In this document: piece after piece, positions 9,658 through 17,407 of the stretch
Position numbering within the stretch: position 1 is the stretch's first letter
How the letters are laid out: the number at the start of each line of letters is the position of its first letter
Origin: Herbaspirillum frisingense
Lineage (GTDB): Bacteria > Pseudomonadota > Gammaproteobacteria > Burkholderiales > Burkholderiaceae_D
Direction of reading: 5' to 3'
NCBI GenBank assembly: GCA_009914615.1
Contig: WNDX01000031.1
Location: 1-35,617 of the forward strand
Length of the DNA stretch: 35,617 bases
Program-made: the position numbers and the translations under genes
The notes under the pieces: generated by a model
The model's database searches: none
What the model was told of the DNA's origin: nothing
Seen by the model: only the letters and a program-made list of their open reading frames with translations

Positions 9658-10770
9658 TCAGTCCGGCAGTTCATCGAAACTGGCGGGCTCCTTCAGGCTG
9701 CGCCCGTTGCGTTCAGCACGGAAGCGCGCCGACATCTCATAAGCCGCCTTGCGCACGCGCATGATGGCGCCCAGGGGCCGGTGCGCCGCCACGCCGTGCC
9801 ACGGCGAGAACGACATGCCGTCGTCGACTGCATAGGATCGCGGGCCGCTCCACGCCACCTGGCTGGGCACCCGGATGCGCGCCACCGGCACGAAGGGGCT
9901 CAGCTCTTCCGACCAGGGCACGGCGGCATCCTCGACCGGCATGCGTTCGAGATCGGTGCAGAGCTGCACGCACAACTCCCACTCGGCGCCGCTCGCGGCG
10001 AAGAACTCGCACACCGCATCGCGCAGGCCGTCCGGCTTGTCCTTCAGGTCCACCGGGCTGCCGGTCAGCGCCTGCAACTCGGGCGACACCGGCCTCACCG
10101 CCACCTTGGCGATGTAAGGCCCGTAGAGAATGGGCGCCTGGCTGAAGAAGGTCTCGCCCAGGAGATGGGTTTCCGGATGCCCGCCCAGCGCGACCAGCGT
10201 GGCGCTCTGCTTGCCGGCCGATTCCAGCATGTGCTCGGCGCCGCGCAGCACGGCGGAGAGCGCTTTCTTCAACTCCGGCGCCTTGTCGGTGGTGGCCGCC
10301 AGCAGCTTCAGATTGGCCAGGAATTTCTTGGCGCTGGGCGCCGAAAACGCAGGGCTGTCCACCAGCACGAAATCCTGTGTCACATCGCCTTCGCTGCCCG
10401 GCAAGCGCTCGCCGGCGACGCCGACGATCTTGACGGCCATGCCGCGCGGCGTGGACACCTTATCGTTGAGCATGTCGCCCGGGGTGGTGGACAAGCGCAA
10501 CAGCACCGGCCGCGTTCCCGGCTGGGCGAAGATGCCCTGGGCATGCGTCTCGGGCAGGTCGGGCAACACTTCGATCACGCCGCGCAACAGGCCGTGGCTC
10601 TTGGCGTGCACCGCGCGCTGCGCGTGTTCGGAGTGCTTGAAGACGGTCTCGGAAATCCTGGTCAGCGCCTCGACCAAGCCTGCTTCGGTTTCCTTTTCAT
10701 CCGGCTCCAGGATCTCGTAGGACGGGTCATACACGATCGGTGCGGCAAGGTGGCGGTCGTTCGGTTTCAT
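9658..10770 (-). CDS. Catalase-related haem protein (y4iL/SrpA-like branch)
   Basis: A 370-aa protein of the short catalase-like family, clearly smaller than a true monofunctional catalase (about 480-750 aa). The distal haem histidine motif RAVHAKSHG is present (H55). A candidate proximal tyrosine lies in RKAAYEMSARFR (Y344), preceded by the family's HRPLGAIMRVR. STPRGMAVKIVGV matches the haem-pocket strand. No signal peptide is seen. Members bind haem and may be peroxidases or unknown oxidases; the substrate cannot be told. The ATG at 10770 follows AGAGGCAGCC. It lies 89 bases downstream of the PncC-like gene on the same strand and ends at its own terminator, so the two may share a transcript. 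Confidence 0.85.
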   Translation of the reverse strand: MKPNDRHLAAPIVYDPSYEILEPDEKETEAGLVEALTRISETVFKHSEHAQRAVHAKSHGLLRGVIEVLPDLPETHAQGIFAQPGTRPVLLRLSTTPGDMLNDKVSTPRGMAVKIVGVAGERLPGSEGDVTQDFVLVDSPAFSAPSAKKFLANLKLLAATTDKAPELKKALSAVLRGAEHMLESAGKQSATLVALGGHPETHLLGETFFSQAPILYGPYIAKVAVRPVSPELQALTGSPVDLKDKPDGLRDAVCEFFAASGAEWELCVQLCTDLERMPVEDAAVPWSEELSPFVPVARIRVPSQVAWSGPRSYAVDDGMSFSPWHGVAAHRPLGAIMRVRKAAYEMSARFRAERNGRSLKEPASFDELPD

Positions 10771-10778
10771 GGCTGCCT

Positions 10779-10806
10779 CTTGGGGAATCTTGGGAATCTT
10801 GGGGAA
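10779..10806. repeat. Three short direct repeats in front of the catalase-like gene
   Basis: CTTGGGGAAT, CTTGGGAAT and CTTGGGGAA follow one another at 10779, 10789 and 10798, just upstream of the minus-strand start codon at 10770. They lie in the 5' leader. Their role, if any, is unknown. Confidence 0.6.
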
Positions 10807-10859
10807 AATGGACGGGACGTTGGCGCGGCGGTCCGTTCCGGGCTCCGGGACGCATGGGC

Positions 10860-11360
10860 TCAGGCGAAGCGCCGCCGGAGCTCATCCTGTTCGCGACGCG
10901 TCAACTCCTGGTGCCGCGCCGGCAATTGTTCGACCGCGTAGTCGGCGGCCAGGCGACGCACTTCGTCGGCGCTGCCGCGAAACAGGCGCGTCTCGGTGCT
11001 GCTGCGCACCCAGCCCGCCGCCAGCATGGCCCACGCGAAGCACACGCGGCCCGATGCGGCATGGCCGACATTGGCGATGGCAAAGTTGGCGCTGCTCTGG
11101 TCCAGCGCGGCGATCGCGGTTTCCAGCGCCACCTGCTCGCTGGTGGCACCGAAGCGACGGATGGTGGTCTCGGCCACGCCCAGCACCAGGTTTTCGGCAC
11201 CGGGATGATCGATCACGAAGCTGCATTGCAGCCAGCGCGCGGAGGCGTCCATGCGCGCCATCAAGGCCGCTACCTCGCCTGCCGTGCAGGATTCGGCCGA
11301 TACCAGCAGCAGGCGTTGCTGCTCCAGGTAGGCGGCGATGGCATTCCAGTCGGTCGGCAT
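10860..11360 (-). CDS. Divergent CinA C-terminal (PncC-like) domain protein
   Basis: A 166-aa single-domain protein. Its N-terminal half has the family hallmark SAESCTAG, with the serine that acts as nucleophile in nicotinamide-nucleotide amidases. The later pattern LGVAETTIRRFGATSEQVA matches the family's region before the GAVSE motif. However, the Tyr/Lys segment usually written YSN-x-x-K is replaced by VIDHPGAEN, and the ITGIAGP motif by IANVGHAASG. The general-base lysine and tyrosine seem to be missing, so normal NMN deamidation is doubtful. The ATG at 11360 follows CGGAGACG. It is followed on the same strand by the catalase-like gene. Its present role is unknown: it could be an altered enzyme or a binding protein. 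Confidence 0.7.
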   Translation of the reverse strand: MPTDWNAIAAYLEQQRLLLVSAESCTAGEVAALMARMDASARWLQCSFVIDHPGAENLVLGVAETTIRRFGATSEQVALETAIAALDQSSANFAIANVGHAASGRVCFAWAMLAAGWVRSSTETRLFRGSADEVRRLAADYAVEQLPARHQELTRREQDELRRRFA

Positions 11361-11807
11361 GCGGCGTCTCCGATGTCGGTAAGGGACGCAGACCACACAT
11401 GCGCGGCCTGCGTTGTCTCGACAATGCTAGGCGCGTGCGCCGCGCGCGGCGATCAGCGCCTCCCGCGCCGCGCTGTCAGACAGCGCCGCGCCGCCGCTTC
11501 CGCATTCTTGATGAGCCCGGCGCCAGACCTTGCTCGCCCTGCCGCCGCGACGACGACATCCTCGGAGAACACGGGGCGCGCTGCCCGACGCATACTGGTT
11601 TCATGGACGCGGCCTTCCCGCGCCGCAGCCCACGCAGCACAACCTGAAAAACCATCGTCCATCATCGCCATGCGCAGCTACGCGCAACGCCACAACGCCA
11701 CGACGCCACAACGACAGGCTTGCCATGAGGATGAAGATTTGCCGCTCCATCTCGGAGGGCGCAAGACCTGAATCAGAAGCGAGCCCGCCGGCCGGAGCAA
11801 CGAAAAT
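11361..11807. other. Intergenic region with no recognisable gene
   Basis: I find no convincing coding frame, RNA gene or clear promoter in these 447 bases. Open frames here are short and have no ribosome site or family resemblance. Around 11687-11716 the motif CGCCACAA recurs with small changes. The stretch may be decayed sequence. Confidence 0.5.
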
Positions 11808-12059
11808 TCAGGGCGGCAGATCGCCCACCGACGGCATGCGGTTGCGCGGTGGATCGGCATCCGCATCGTCGTATTCGGTCACGCCGGACGCCGTCTGCAA
11901 TGCCGGCGACCAGGCCTGTCCGCCCTCGCCGGCCTTGCCGCCGGCATCGCCCAGCGTGGCCGGATCAGCGTTCTTCCCTTCGCGCATTGCCTTGCGCACC
12001 GACCATGCGGTCATGACGCCCAGGGTCAGCGCCAGCATCTGGATGGCTTTGAGTTTCAT
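11808..12059 (-). CDS. Small hypothetical protein with one N-terminal membrane segment
   Basis: An 83-aa protein. MKLKAIQMLALTLGVMTAW looks like a membrane anchor or uncleaved signal, followed by a polar Gly/Asp-rich tail of about 60 residues with no cysteine and no known motif. The ATG at 12059 follows TGAGGAGC, a strong ribosome site. It starts 53 bases after the stop of the YihY/BrkB gene on the same strand, so the two are probably co-transcribed and this may be an accessory membrane protein. No function can be assigned. Confidence 0.6.
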   Translation of the reverse strand: MKLKAIQMLALTLGVMTAWSVRKAMREGKNADPATLGDAGGKAGEGGQAWSPALQTASGVTEYDDADADPPRNRMPSVGDLPP

Positions 12060-12111
12060 GGGTTTGCTCCTCAAGAATAAAAATCGATGGCCCGGCCGAG
12101 GCGCTCAGGAC

Positions 12112-13560
12112 TTACTTGCCGTCGGCGGCGCGTACCGCACTCACTGCATTCACCGCTTGCTGCGCCTGTTCGACGCTGGCGTGATTCTCATCCTGCGTGC
12201 TGGCCAGTTTCTGGCGCACCGCGCGCGAGCCGAAGTTGTTGGCGTAGATCCAGGTGAACTCGGCGCCCAGCAGGAAGATCTGCGCCGAGTAATAGATCCA
12301 CACCAGCAGCAGCGCGAAGGAGCCGGCGGCGCCGAAGCCCGAGGTCATGCCGGTGCGGCCGAGGTAGAGGCCGATCAGGTATTTGCCGATGATGAACAAC
12401 ACCGTGGTCGCCACCGCGCCGATCCAGACGTCACGCCAGGACAGCGTCACGCGCGGCATGAACTTATAGATCACCGAGAACAGCGTGGAAAACACCACGA
12501 AGGACAGCACGAAGTTGAGCAGTTGCAGCACCAGTTGCCAGCCTTCGAACCAGCCGCCCCACCAGCGTCCCAGCGCGGCCAGCGCCGCGCTCACCACCAA
12601 CGAGATGATGAGCAGGAAACCCAGGCCCAGGATCAGGCCGAAAGACAGGATGCGCGTGCGCGCCAGTTGCCACACGCCGCTCTTGCGCTTGACGGCGGGA
12701 ATGCGCCAGATGCGGTCCAGCGCGCTCTGCAGTTCCGAGAACACGGCGGTGGCGCCGATCACCAGCGTGACCACCGAGATCCCCGCAGCGATCATGCCTT
12801 CGCGCGGCTGACTCACCGATTTCAGCAAGCCCTGGATGGCGATCGCGCCTTCGGTGCCGACGATGTCGCGGATCTGGTTGACGATCTCGCCCTGTGCCGC
12901 GTCATGGCCGAACAGCATGCCGGCCACGGCGATGGCGATCACCAGCATGGGCGCGATGGAAAAGATGGTGTAGTAGGCGATGGCCGCGCCCATGCTGGGC
13001 GCGAAGTCGTCCAGCCAGGCATTGACGGCGGCCATCGTCAGTTGCCAGGCCTGCTGGGTGCGCGAACCGCCCTTGATCATCTTCACCTCGGCGGCGGGAT
13101 CGAGGTATTCGGAGGGCGCCGGTTCCAGATTGGCCTTAATGTTGCTGATGCGCGGCGCGGCCTCCTGCTTGTCCTCGGCCTTGGCCTTGATCCTGGCCTT
13201 GGCGGAGCCCTTGCGCCACGCCGCCACCAGCGGCAGCACCAGCGTGACCAGGCGCACCGCACGCTCCAGCCCGCTCGGAATCGCATCGGCCTGTTTGCGT
13301 GTCTTGGCGGAAGGTTGGGATGGCGCGGCGGTCACGGCCGATGTCCGTTGGGGCGCGGTCGGTTGCGGCGCCTTGCCCTGCTGGCGCTGCTTGCGCTTGC
13401 GCCCGAGCCAGATGCCCAGGCCGGCGCTGAGCACGGTGCCGGCCACCACGCTGCCCGCGGCCAGCGCATCGCCCTGCGGGTGGGCTGTCCTGTCCAATTT
13501 CTGCGGCGTGCGCGCAACCGGCCGCGCACCGGCCGAGAAGTCGTCGGATTGGCTGCTCAT
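12112..13560 (-). CDS. YihY/BrkB-family inner membrane protein with long N-terminal extension
   Basis: A 482-aa membrane protein. The YihY/virulence factor BrkB core (about 170-450) has the family's opening PSMGAAIAYYTIFSIAPML and about six hydrophobic spans. It closes with LLLVWIYYSAQIFLLGAEFTW. Members were once thought to be RNase BN; their true function is unsettled. Here the core is preceded by about 165 extra residues: a small hydrophobic segment (about 34-52), a basic Gln/Pro/Ala-rich stretch, a second hydrophobic segment (about 100-113) and a Lys/Ala-rich linker. The ATG at 13560 has GGGAGG upstream. It is followed by an 83-aa membrane-anchored gene, probably in one operon, and is divergent from the aldehyde dehydrogenase gene. 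Confidence 0.88.
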   Translation of the reverse strand: MSSQSDDFSAGARPVARTPQKLDRTAHPQGDALAAGSVVAGTVLSAGLGIWLGRKRKQRQQGKAPQPTAPQRTSAVTAAPSQPSAKTRKQADAIPSGLERAVRLVTLVLPLVAAWRKGSAKARIKAKAEDKQEAAPRISNIKANLEPAPSEYLDPAAEVKMIKGGSRTQQAWQLTMAAVNAWLDDFAPSMGAAIAYYTIFSIAPMLVIAIAVAGMLFGHDAAQGEIVNQIRDIVGTEGAIAIQGLLKSVSQPREGMIAAGISVVTLVIGATAVFSELQSALDRIWRIPAVKRKSGVWQLARTRILSFGLILGLGFLLIISLVVSAALAALGRWWGGWFEGWQLVLQLLNFVLSFVVFSTLFSVIYKFMPRVTLSWRDVWIGAVATTVLFIIGKYLIGLYLGRTGMTSGFGAAGSFALLLVWIYYSAQIFLLGAEFTWIYANNFGSRAVRQKLASTQDENHASVEQAQQAVNAVSAVRAADGK

Positions 13561-13884
13561 GGGCGCCTCCCTCTGTCCATTGTTCTGCCGGTGTGACCTG
13601 CCGCCCTATCGATTGTTCCTGCCTTGCCGAGGCGCCCACGCGGGCGGCCGCGCCTTGTCGGAAGGCGCTGTCGGATGAGCTGCGGCCGGGGCGCCGCAAG
13701 ACGCGATGCTGCGTTGCATGGTATAAATGACGTCCCCGCGGAAGGCAGCCGATCCACGCGCAGCACGGCCGCCGCCGTTCACGACGAGACACCGCAAGTT
13801 TGTTGCCATCAACACATTTCCCCATCCGCCGCGCGCCCCTGCGCCGCCGGCGGTATTCCGAACCCTGACCAACGAGGATCGCAC
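13561..13884. promoter_or_regulatory. Divergent promoter region between the YihY gene and the aldehyde dehydrogenase gene
   Basis: No gene lies in this 324-base stretch. TGGTATAAA at 13719-13727 is a good extended -10 for the plus-strand dehydrogenase, with a poor -35. Downstream, at 13801-13814, TGTTG-CCAT-CAACA is a short inverted repeat that could be an operator. The ribosome site of the dehydrogenase is GAGGAT at 13874-13879. Confidence 0.45.
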
Positions 13885-15318
13885 ATGTATAAGGACGTAC
13901 AGCTTTTCATCAACGGCGAATGGACCGCCAGCGCCTCCGGCCGCACCATCGATGTGGTCAACCCCGCGACCGAAGAAGTGATCGGCAAGATCGCCCACGC
14001 CGGCCGCGAGGACCTGGACCGCGCCCTGGAAGCCGCGCGCAAGGGTTTCGACACCTGGCGCAACACTTCCGCCTTCGAGCGTTCGAAGATCATGCGCAAG
14101 GCCGCCAACCTGCTGCGCGAGCGCGCTGATGATATCGCCCGCCTGATGACGCTGGAGCAAGGCAAGCCGCTGCCCGAAGCCAAGCTGGAAACCCTGGGCG
14201 CCGCCGACACCATCGACTGGTTCGCCGAAGAAGCCCGCCGTACCTACGGCCGCCTGGTGCCGGCGCGCGTGCCGGGCGCTTACCAGATGGTGATCAAGGA
14301 GCCGGTGGGCCCGGTCGCCGCCTTCACCCCGTGGAACTTCCCGATCAACCAGGTGGTGCGCAAGCTGTCGGCCGCGCTGGCCGCGGGTTGCTCCATCATC
14401 GTCAAGGCGCCGGAAGAAACCCCGGCCTCGCCGGCCGAACTGATCCGCGCCTACGCCGATGCCGGCGTGCCGGCCGGCGTGATCAACCTGGTCTATGGCG
14501 TGCCTTCCGAGATCTCGGAATACCTGATCCCGCATCCGGTGATCAAGAAGATTTCCTTCACCGGCTCCACCCCGGTGGGCAAGCAGTTGGCCGCACTGGC
14601 CGGCCAGCACATGAAGCGCGCCACCATGGAATTGGGTGGCCACGCCCCGGCCATGGTGTTCGACGATGCCGACATCGACGCCGCCGCCAAGCAACTGGCC
14701 GCCGCCAAGTTCCGCAACGCTGGCCAGGTGTGCGTCTCGCCGACCCGCTTCCTGGTGCAGAAGAACGTGTTCAACGCCTTCGTGGACAAGTTCGTCACCT
14801 ATGCCGAGCAACTGAAGGTCGGCAACGGCGTGGACGCCGGCACCACCATGGGCCCGGTGGCCAACAAGCGCCGCATCCCGGCGCTGGAAGCGCTGATCGA
14901 TGACGCCGTCTCGCAGGGCGCGCAACTGCGCACCGGTGGCAAGCGCGTGGGCGACAAGGGTTACTTCTTCCAGCCCACCGTGCTGACCAACATCCCGCTG
15001 TCGGCGCGCGTGATGAACGAAGAGCCCTTCGGCCCGCTGGCGCTGATCAACTCCTTCGAGACCCTGGAGGAAGTCATCGCCGAAGCCAACCGCCTGCCTT
15101 TCGGCCTGGCGGCCTACGCCTTCGCCAAGGCCGCCAGCACCAAGCACGCTCTGGCCGCGCGCGTGGAAAGCGGCATGCTGACCATCAACCACCTGGGCCT
15201 GGCAATCCCCGAGCTGCCGTTCGGCGGCATCAAGGACAGCGGCTACGGTTCGGAAGGCGGCACCGAGGCGATCGAAGCCTACGTCAACACCAAGCTGGTG
15301 ACGCAACTGGACGTCTGA
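13885..15318 (+). CDS. NAD(P)-dependent aldehyde dehydrogenase (succinate- or 2-oxoglutarate-semialdehyde type)
   Basis: A 477-aa ALDH-family enzyme that should oxidise a semialdehyde to its acid with NAD(P)+. The core catalytic residues are in place: N151 in TPWNFPIN, E249 in MELGGHAP and C283 in [19 protein letters not shown] and EEPFGP are also conserved. The ending [25 protein letters not shown] resembles both GabD-type succinate-semialdehyde and KGSADH-type 2-oxoglutarate-semialdehyde dehydrogenases, so the substrate is not fixed by sequence. No transaminase or sugar-acid gene is adjacent to decide. The ATG at 13885 follows GAGGATCGCAC; upstream in-frame starts lack a ribosome site. A strong terminator ends it, so it is likely a single-gene unit. 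Confidence 0.9.
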   Translation: MYKDVQLFINGEWTASASGRTIDVVNPATEEVIGKIAHAGREDLDRALEAARKGFDTWRNTSAFERSKIMRKAANLLRERADDIARLMTLEQGKPLPEAKLETLGAADTIDWFAEEARRTYGRLVPARVPGAYQMVIKEPVGPVAAFTPWNFPINQVVRKLSAALAAGCSIIVKAPEETPASPAELIRAYADAGVPAGVINLVYGVPSEISEYLIPHPVIKKISFTGSTPVGKQLAALAGQHMKRATMELGGHAPAMVFDDADIDAAAKQLAAAKFRNAGQVCVSPTRFLVQKNVFNAFVDKFVTYAEQLKVGNGVDAGTTMGPVANKRRIPALEALIDDAVSQGAQLRTGGKRVGDKGYFFQPTVLTNIPLSARVMNEEPFGPLALINSFETLEEVIAEANRLPFGLAAYAFAKAASTKHALAARVESGMLTINHLGLAIPELPFGGIKDSGYGSEGGTEAIEAYVNTKLVTQLDV

Positions 15319-15335
15319 GCTGCCGCGCTGACGTG

Positions 15336-15370
15336 AAAACGGCGAACCGGAATCCGGTTCGCCGTTTTTC
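15336..15370. terminator. Strong bidirectional terminator after the aldehyde dehydrogenase gene
   Basis: A perfect 15-bp stem (15336-15350 with 15354-15368) around the loop AAT has A-rich and T-rich flanks. It can end both the plus-strand dehydrogenase and the minus-strand NTF2-like gene whose stop lies at 15395. Confidence 0.92.
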
Positions 15371-15394
15371 CTTGTGCGGGCGCATGCGCGCCGC

Positions 15395-15859
15395 CTATCG
15401 GATCTCGGACAGATGCAGGTGGCGCAACTGCCAGCCCGCGCCCTGCTTGAGCCACACCATCGTGAACAGGCGCCGCCTCGGCACGGGCGTGCCGCCCTTG
15501 GGCGCGATGCCGCCCACCCGCACTCCGGTCACGACGGCGGTGTCGCCGAAGGTCTGAACCTTCATCTCTTCCGCCGTGAACGCTATGTCGGCGCCGCTTT
15601 GAAAAAGTGCCTCGAAGGCGTGCAGGTCGAGCTGGTGGACGGTCGCGCCGTCGGCGCCGATTTCGCTGAATCCGGCCTGCGGCAGTAGCTGTTGCACGCC
15701 GCCCAGGTCCTTGGCCGACATGCGCTGGAACAAGGCGGCGCTGGCCTCGGCCGGCGATTGTGCCACGTCGGCCGCCGCTGCGCCTGTCGCCTGCGCGAAC
15801 GCGATGAGCGTGGCCAGGCACCACGCCGCTGCGTGTCTACCCCATCGTGCCGGCCTCAT
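15395..15859 (-). CDS. Secreted NTF2/SnoaL-like protein
   Basis: A 154-aa protein. An N-terminal signal peptide (basic start, then AAAWCLATLIAFAQATGAAAA) implies export to the periplasm. The mature part has the SnoaL/nuclear-transport-factor-2 pattern: a helix with ASAALFQRMSAKDLGG, a mid-section with FGDTAVVTGVRVGG and a closing MVWLKQGAGWQLRHLHLS. Such cone-shaped folds bind or transform small molecules; no catalytic residue can be named. Its ATG overlaps the stop of the GlcG-like gene in TGATG, so the two are translationally coupled and probably work on the same compound. A LysR gene faces away from this pair. Confidence 0.75.
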   Translation of the reverse strand: MRPARWGRHAAAWCLATLIAFAQATGAAAADVAQSPAEASAALFQRMSAKDLGGVQQLLPQAGFSEIGADGATVHQLDLHAFEALFQSGADIAFTAEEMKVQTFGDTAVVTGVRVGGIAPKGGTPVPRRRLFTMVWLKQGAGWQLRHLHLSEIR

Positions 15860-16308
15860 CAGGCCACCTCGAAACCGAGCGCGCGCAAGGCTTGCTCGGC
15901 TGCCTGACGATCCTGCTCGGCATTGCCGCCGGAAATGCCGATGGCGCCCACCACCTTGCCGTTCTCGACGATGGGGCAACCGCCGCCGACGGCCACCATG
16001 CGCGGCCGGTGCGCCAGCTGCGCGACCTTGCCGTCCTTGAGGATGTCGTTCCAGACATGGGTAGCAAGGCCGAACGCGGACACCGTCCAGGCCTTGTCGA
16101 TCGCCACCTCGGCGCTCAGGAAGGGCGCGCCGTCGCCGCGCTCGAAGGCGGTCAGGTGACCGGCGGCGTCGGTCACGGCAATGCAGACCTGGATGCCGAG
16201 TCCGGCTGCGGCGACGCGCGCCTCGGCGATCAGCGCATTGGCAGCGGCGGCAGTGATGGAAGCGGTGGAAAAGGTCTTGGTGGCGCTGGAGGGGTTGAGG
16301 GCATTCAT
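15859..16308 (-). CDS. GlcG/HbpS-family (DUF336) haem- or cofactor-binding protein
   Basis: A 149-aa protein of the GlcG/HbpS family. Family stretches are AITDAAGHL-like (AVTDAAGHLTAFERGDGAP), SAEVAIDKAWT, a central VAVGGGCPIVENGKVVGAIGISGG and a final EQALRALGF. HbpS binds haem in Streptomyces; GlcG is found in glycolate operons. Members are often encoded with oxidation pathways. No signal peptide is evident. The start at 16308 has only a weak ribosome site (GAAAGAACGCC). It is the first gene of a coupled pair with the NTF2-like gene and is divergent from a LysR regulator, which suggests ligand-induced control. The ligand is unknown. Confidence 0.85.
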   Translation of the reverse strand: MNALNPSSATKTFSTASITAAAANALIAEARVAAAGLGIQVCIAVTDAAGHLTAFERGDGAPFLSAEVAIDKAWTVSAFGLATHVWNDILKDGKVAQLAHRPRMVAVGGGCPIVENGKVVGAIGISGGNAEQDRQAAEQALRALGFEVA

Positions 16309-16326
16309 GGCGTTCTTTCGTGATAG

Positions 16327-16379
16327 GGACCATGTGGTCCAACCCGGCCAGAATAGCCAATCAACTTTGATATGATAAT
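16327..16379. promoter_or_regulatory. Divergent control region with two inverted repeats
   Basis: Between the GlcG-like gene (minus) and the lysR gene (plus) lie GGACCA-TG-TGGTCC (16327-16340) and ATCAA-CT-TTGAT (16360-16371). The second runs into TATGATAAT (16371-16379), a good -10 for lysR. The first palindrome lies inside the probable leader of the GlcG-like gene. Either could bind the LysR protein. The sequences are seen; binding is inferred. Confidence 0.5.
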
Positions 16380-16405
16380 CCCTGCCTCATTCATATTACT
16401 TTCAA

Positions 16406-17308
16406 ATGAAAATTGAAAATATCAATGACCTGAAGGTGGTGCTGCAGACCGCGCACGTGGGTTCGCTGACCCGTGCCGCCGGTGCGCTGGGGATGACGCC
16501 GTCGGCGGCCAGCGCGGCGCTCAAGCGGATCGAGGCGCAGCTCAATACGCGCCTGTTCGAACGCAGCACCCGCGCCATGCGCCTGACCGAACAGGGGCGG
16601 ATATTGCTGGACTACGCCGGACGCGCCTTCGACCTGCTGGCGGAAGCCGAATCGCAGGTCGGCGCGGAACAGGCAGCGCTGGTGGGCGCGGTGCGCCTGG
16701 CAGCGCCGTCCGACCTCACGCGCAGCATCTTGCTGCCCTGGCTCAATGAATTCATGGCCCAGCATCCCGGCGTGGAGCTGCAACTGCACGTGGGCGACCG
16801 GCCCATGGACGTGGTGCGCGACGACGTGGATCTGGCGCTGCGCTATTATGGAGAATTGCCGGACTCCAGGCTGGTCGGGCGCCTGCTGGCCTCGCCGCCG
16901 GCAGTACTGTGCGCCGCGCCGGCCTACCTGGCGCTCCGCGGAACGCCGCACACGCCGCAGGCGCTGGCGCAGCACAATTGCCTGACCTTCATGCGTGGCA
17001 GACAACGCCACCGGCTGTGGCGCTTCGAGCGCGACGGCATGCATTGCGAGATCAGGGTCAGCGGCGACCGCAGCGCCGACGATGCCTCGCTGGCGCACGC
17101 GTGGGCGGTGCAAGGCCACGGGATCTTGCTCAAGACGGGACTGGAATTGCGGCAAGAACTGGACAGCGGCGCGCTGGTGCCCCTGCTGACGGATTGGACC
17201 ACCGAGGTCTATCCGCTGCATGCGCTGTTGCCCAGTTCCCGTTTCGTGCCGGCGCGGGTGCGTGCACTTGTGACATTCCTGGAAGACAGGTTTGCATCCG
17301 GACGATAG
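16406..17308 (+). CDS. LysR-family transcriptional regulator
   Basis: A 300-aa regulator. Residues 1-60 form the winged helix-turn-helix: GSLTRAAGALGMTPSAAS followed by LKRIEAQLNTRLFERSTR. The rest is the periplasmic-binding-protein-like effector domain, starting with VGAVRLAAPSDLTRSILLP. It is divergent from the GlcG-like/NTF2-like pair with 97 bases between, the usual layout for a LysR protein and its target. It may also repress its own gene, since the inverted repeat at 16360-16371 touches its -10. The ATG has little ribosome site and an A-rich start region. Effector unknown. Its length is normal for the family. Confidence 0.9.
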   Translation: MKIENINDLKVVLQTAHVGSLTRAAGALGMTPSAASAALKRIEAQLNTRLFERSTRAMRLTEQGRILLDYAGRAFDLLAEAESQVGAEQAALVGAVRLAAPSDLTRSILLPWLNEFMAQHPGVELQLHVGDRPMDVVRDDVDLALRYYGELPDSRLVGRLLASPPAVLCAAPAYLALRGTPHTPQALAQHNCLTFMRGRQRHRLWRFERDGMHCEIRVSGDRSADDASLAHAWAVQGHGILLKTGLELRQELDSGALVPLLTDWTTEVYPLHALLPSSRFVPARVRALVTFLEDRFASGR

Positions 17309-17407
17309 CGATGCGAACCAGGCCGGCCAGGCTCCTGCATCAGCAACCTGACGCAATGCCGGGGCGGACGCCGCGTTCCTGCCGATACAGGAGCGGCGCC
17401 AGGCGGC

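Noticed and set aside
11453..11671. 72-codon minus-strand frame in the gene-free stretch
   Set aside because: No ribosome site and no recognisable similarity; its composition fits a chance frame in GC-rich DNA.
11530..13596. 688-codon open frame on the plus strand
   Set aside because: It is antisense to the clear YihY/BrkB gene, has His/Arg/Gln-rich composition typical of GC-rich shadow frames, and shows no family likeness.
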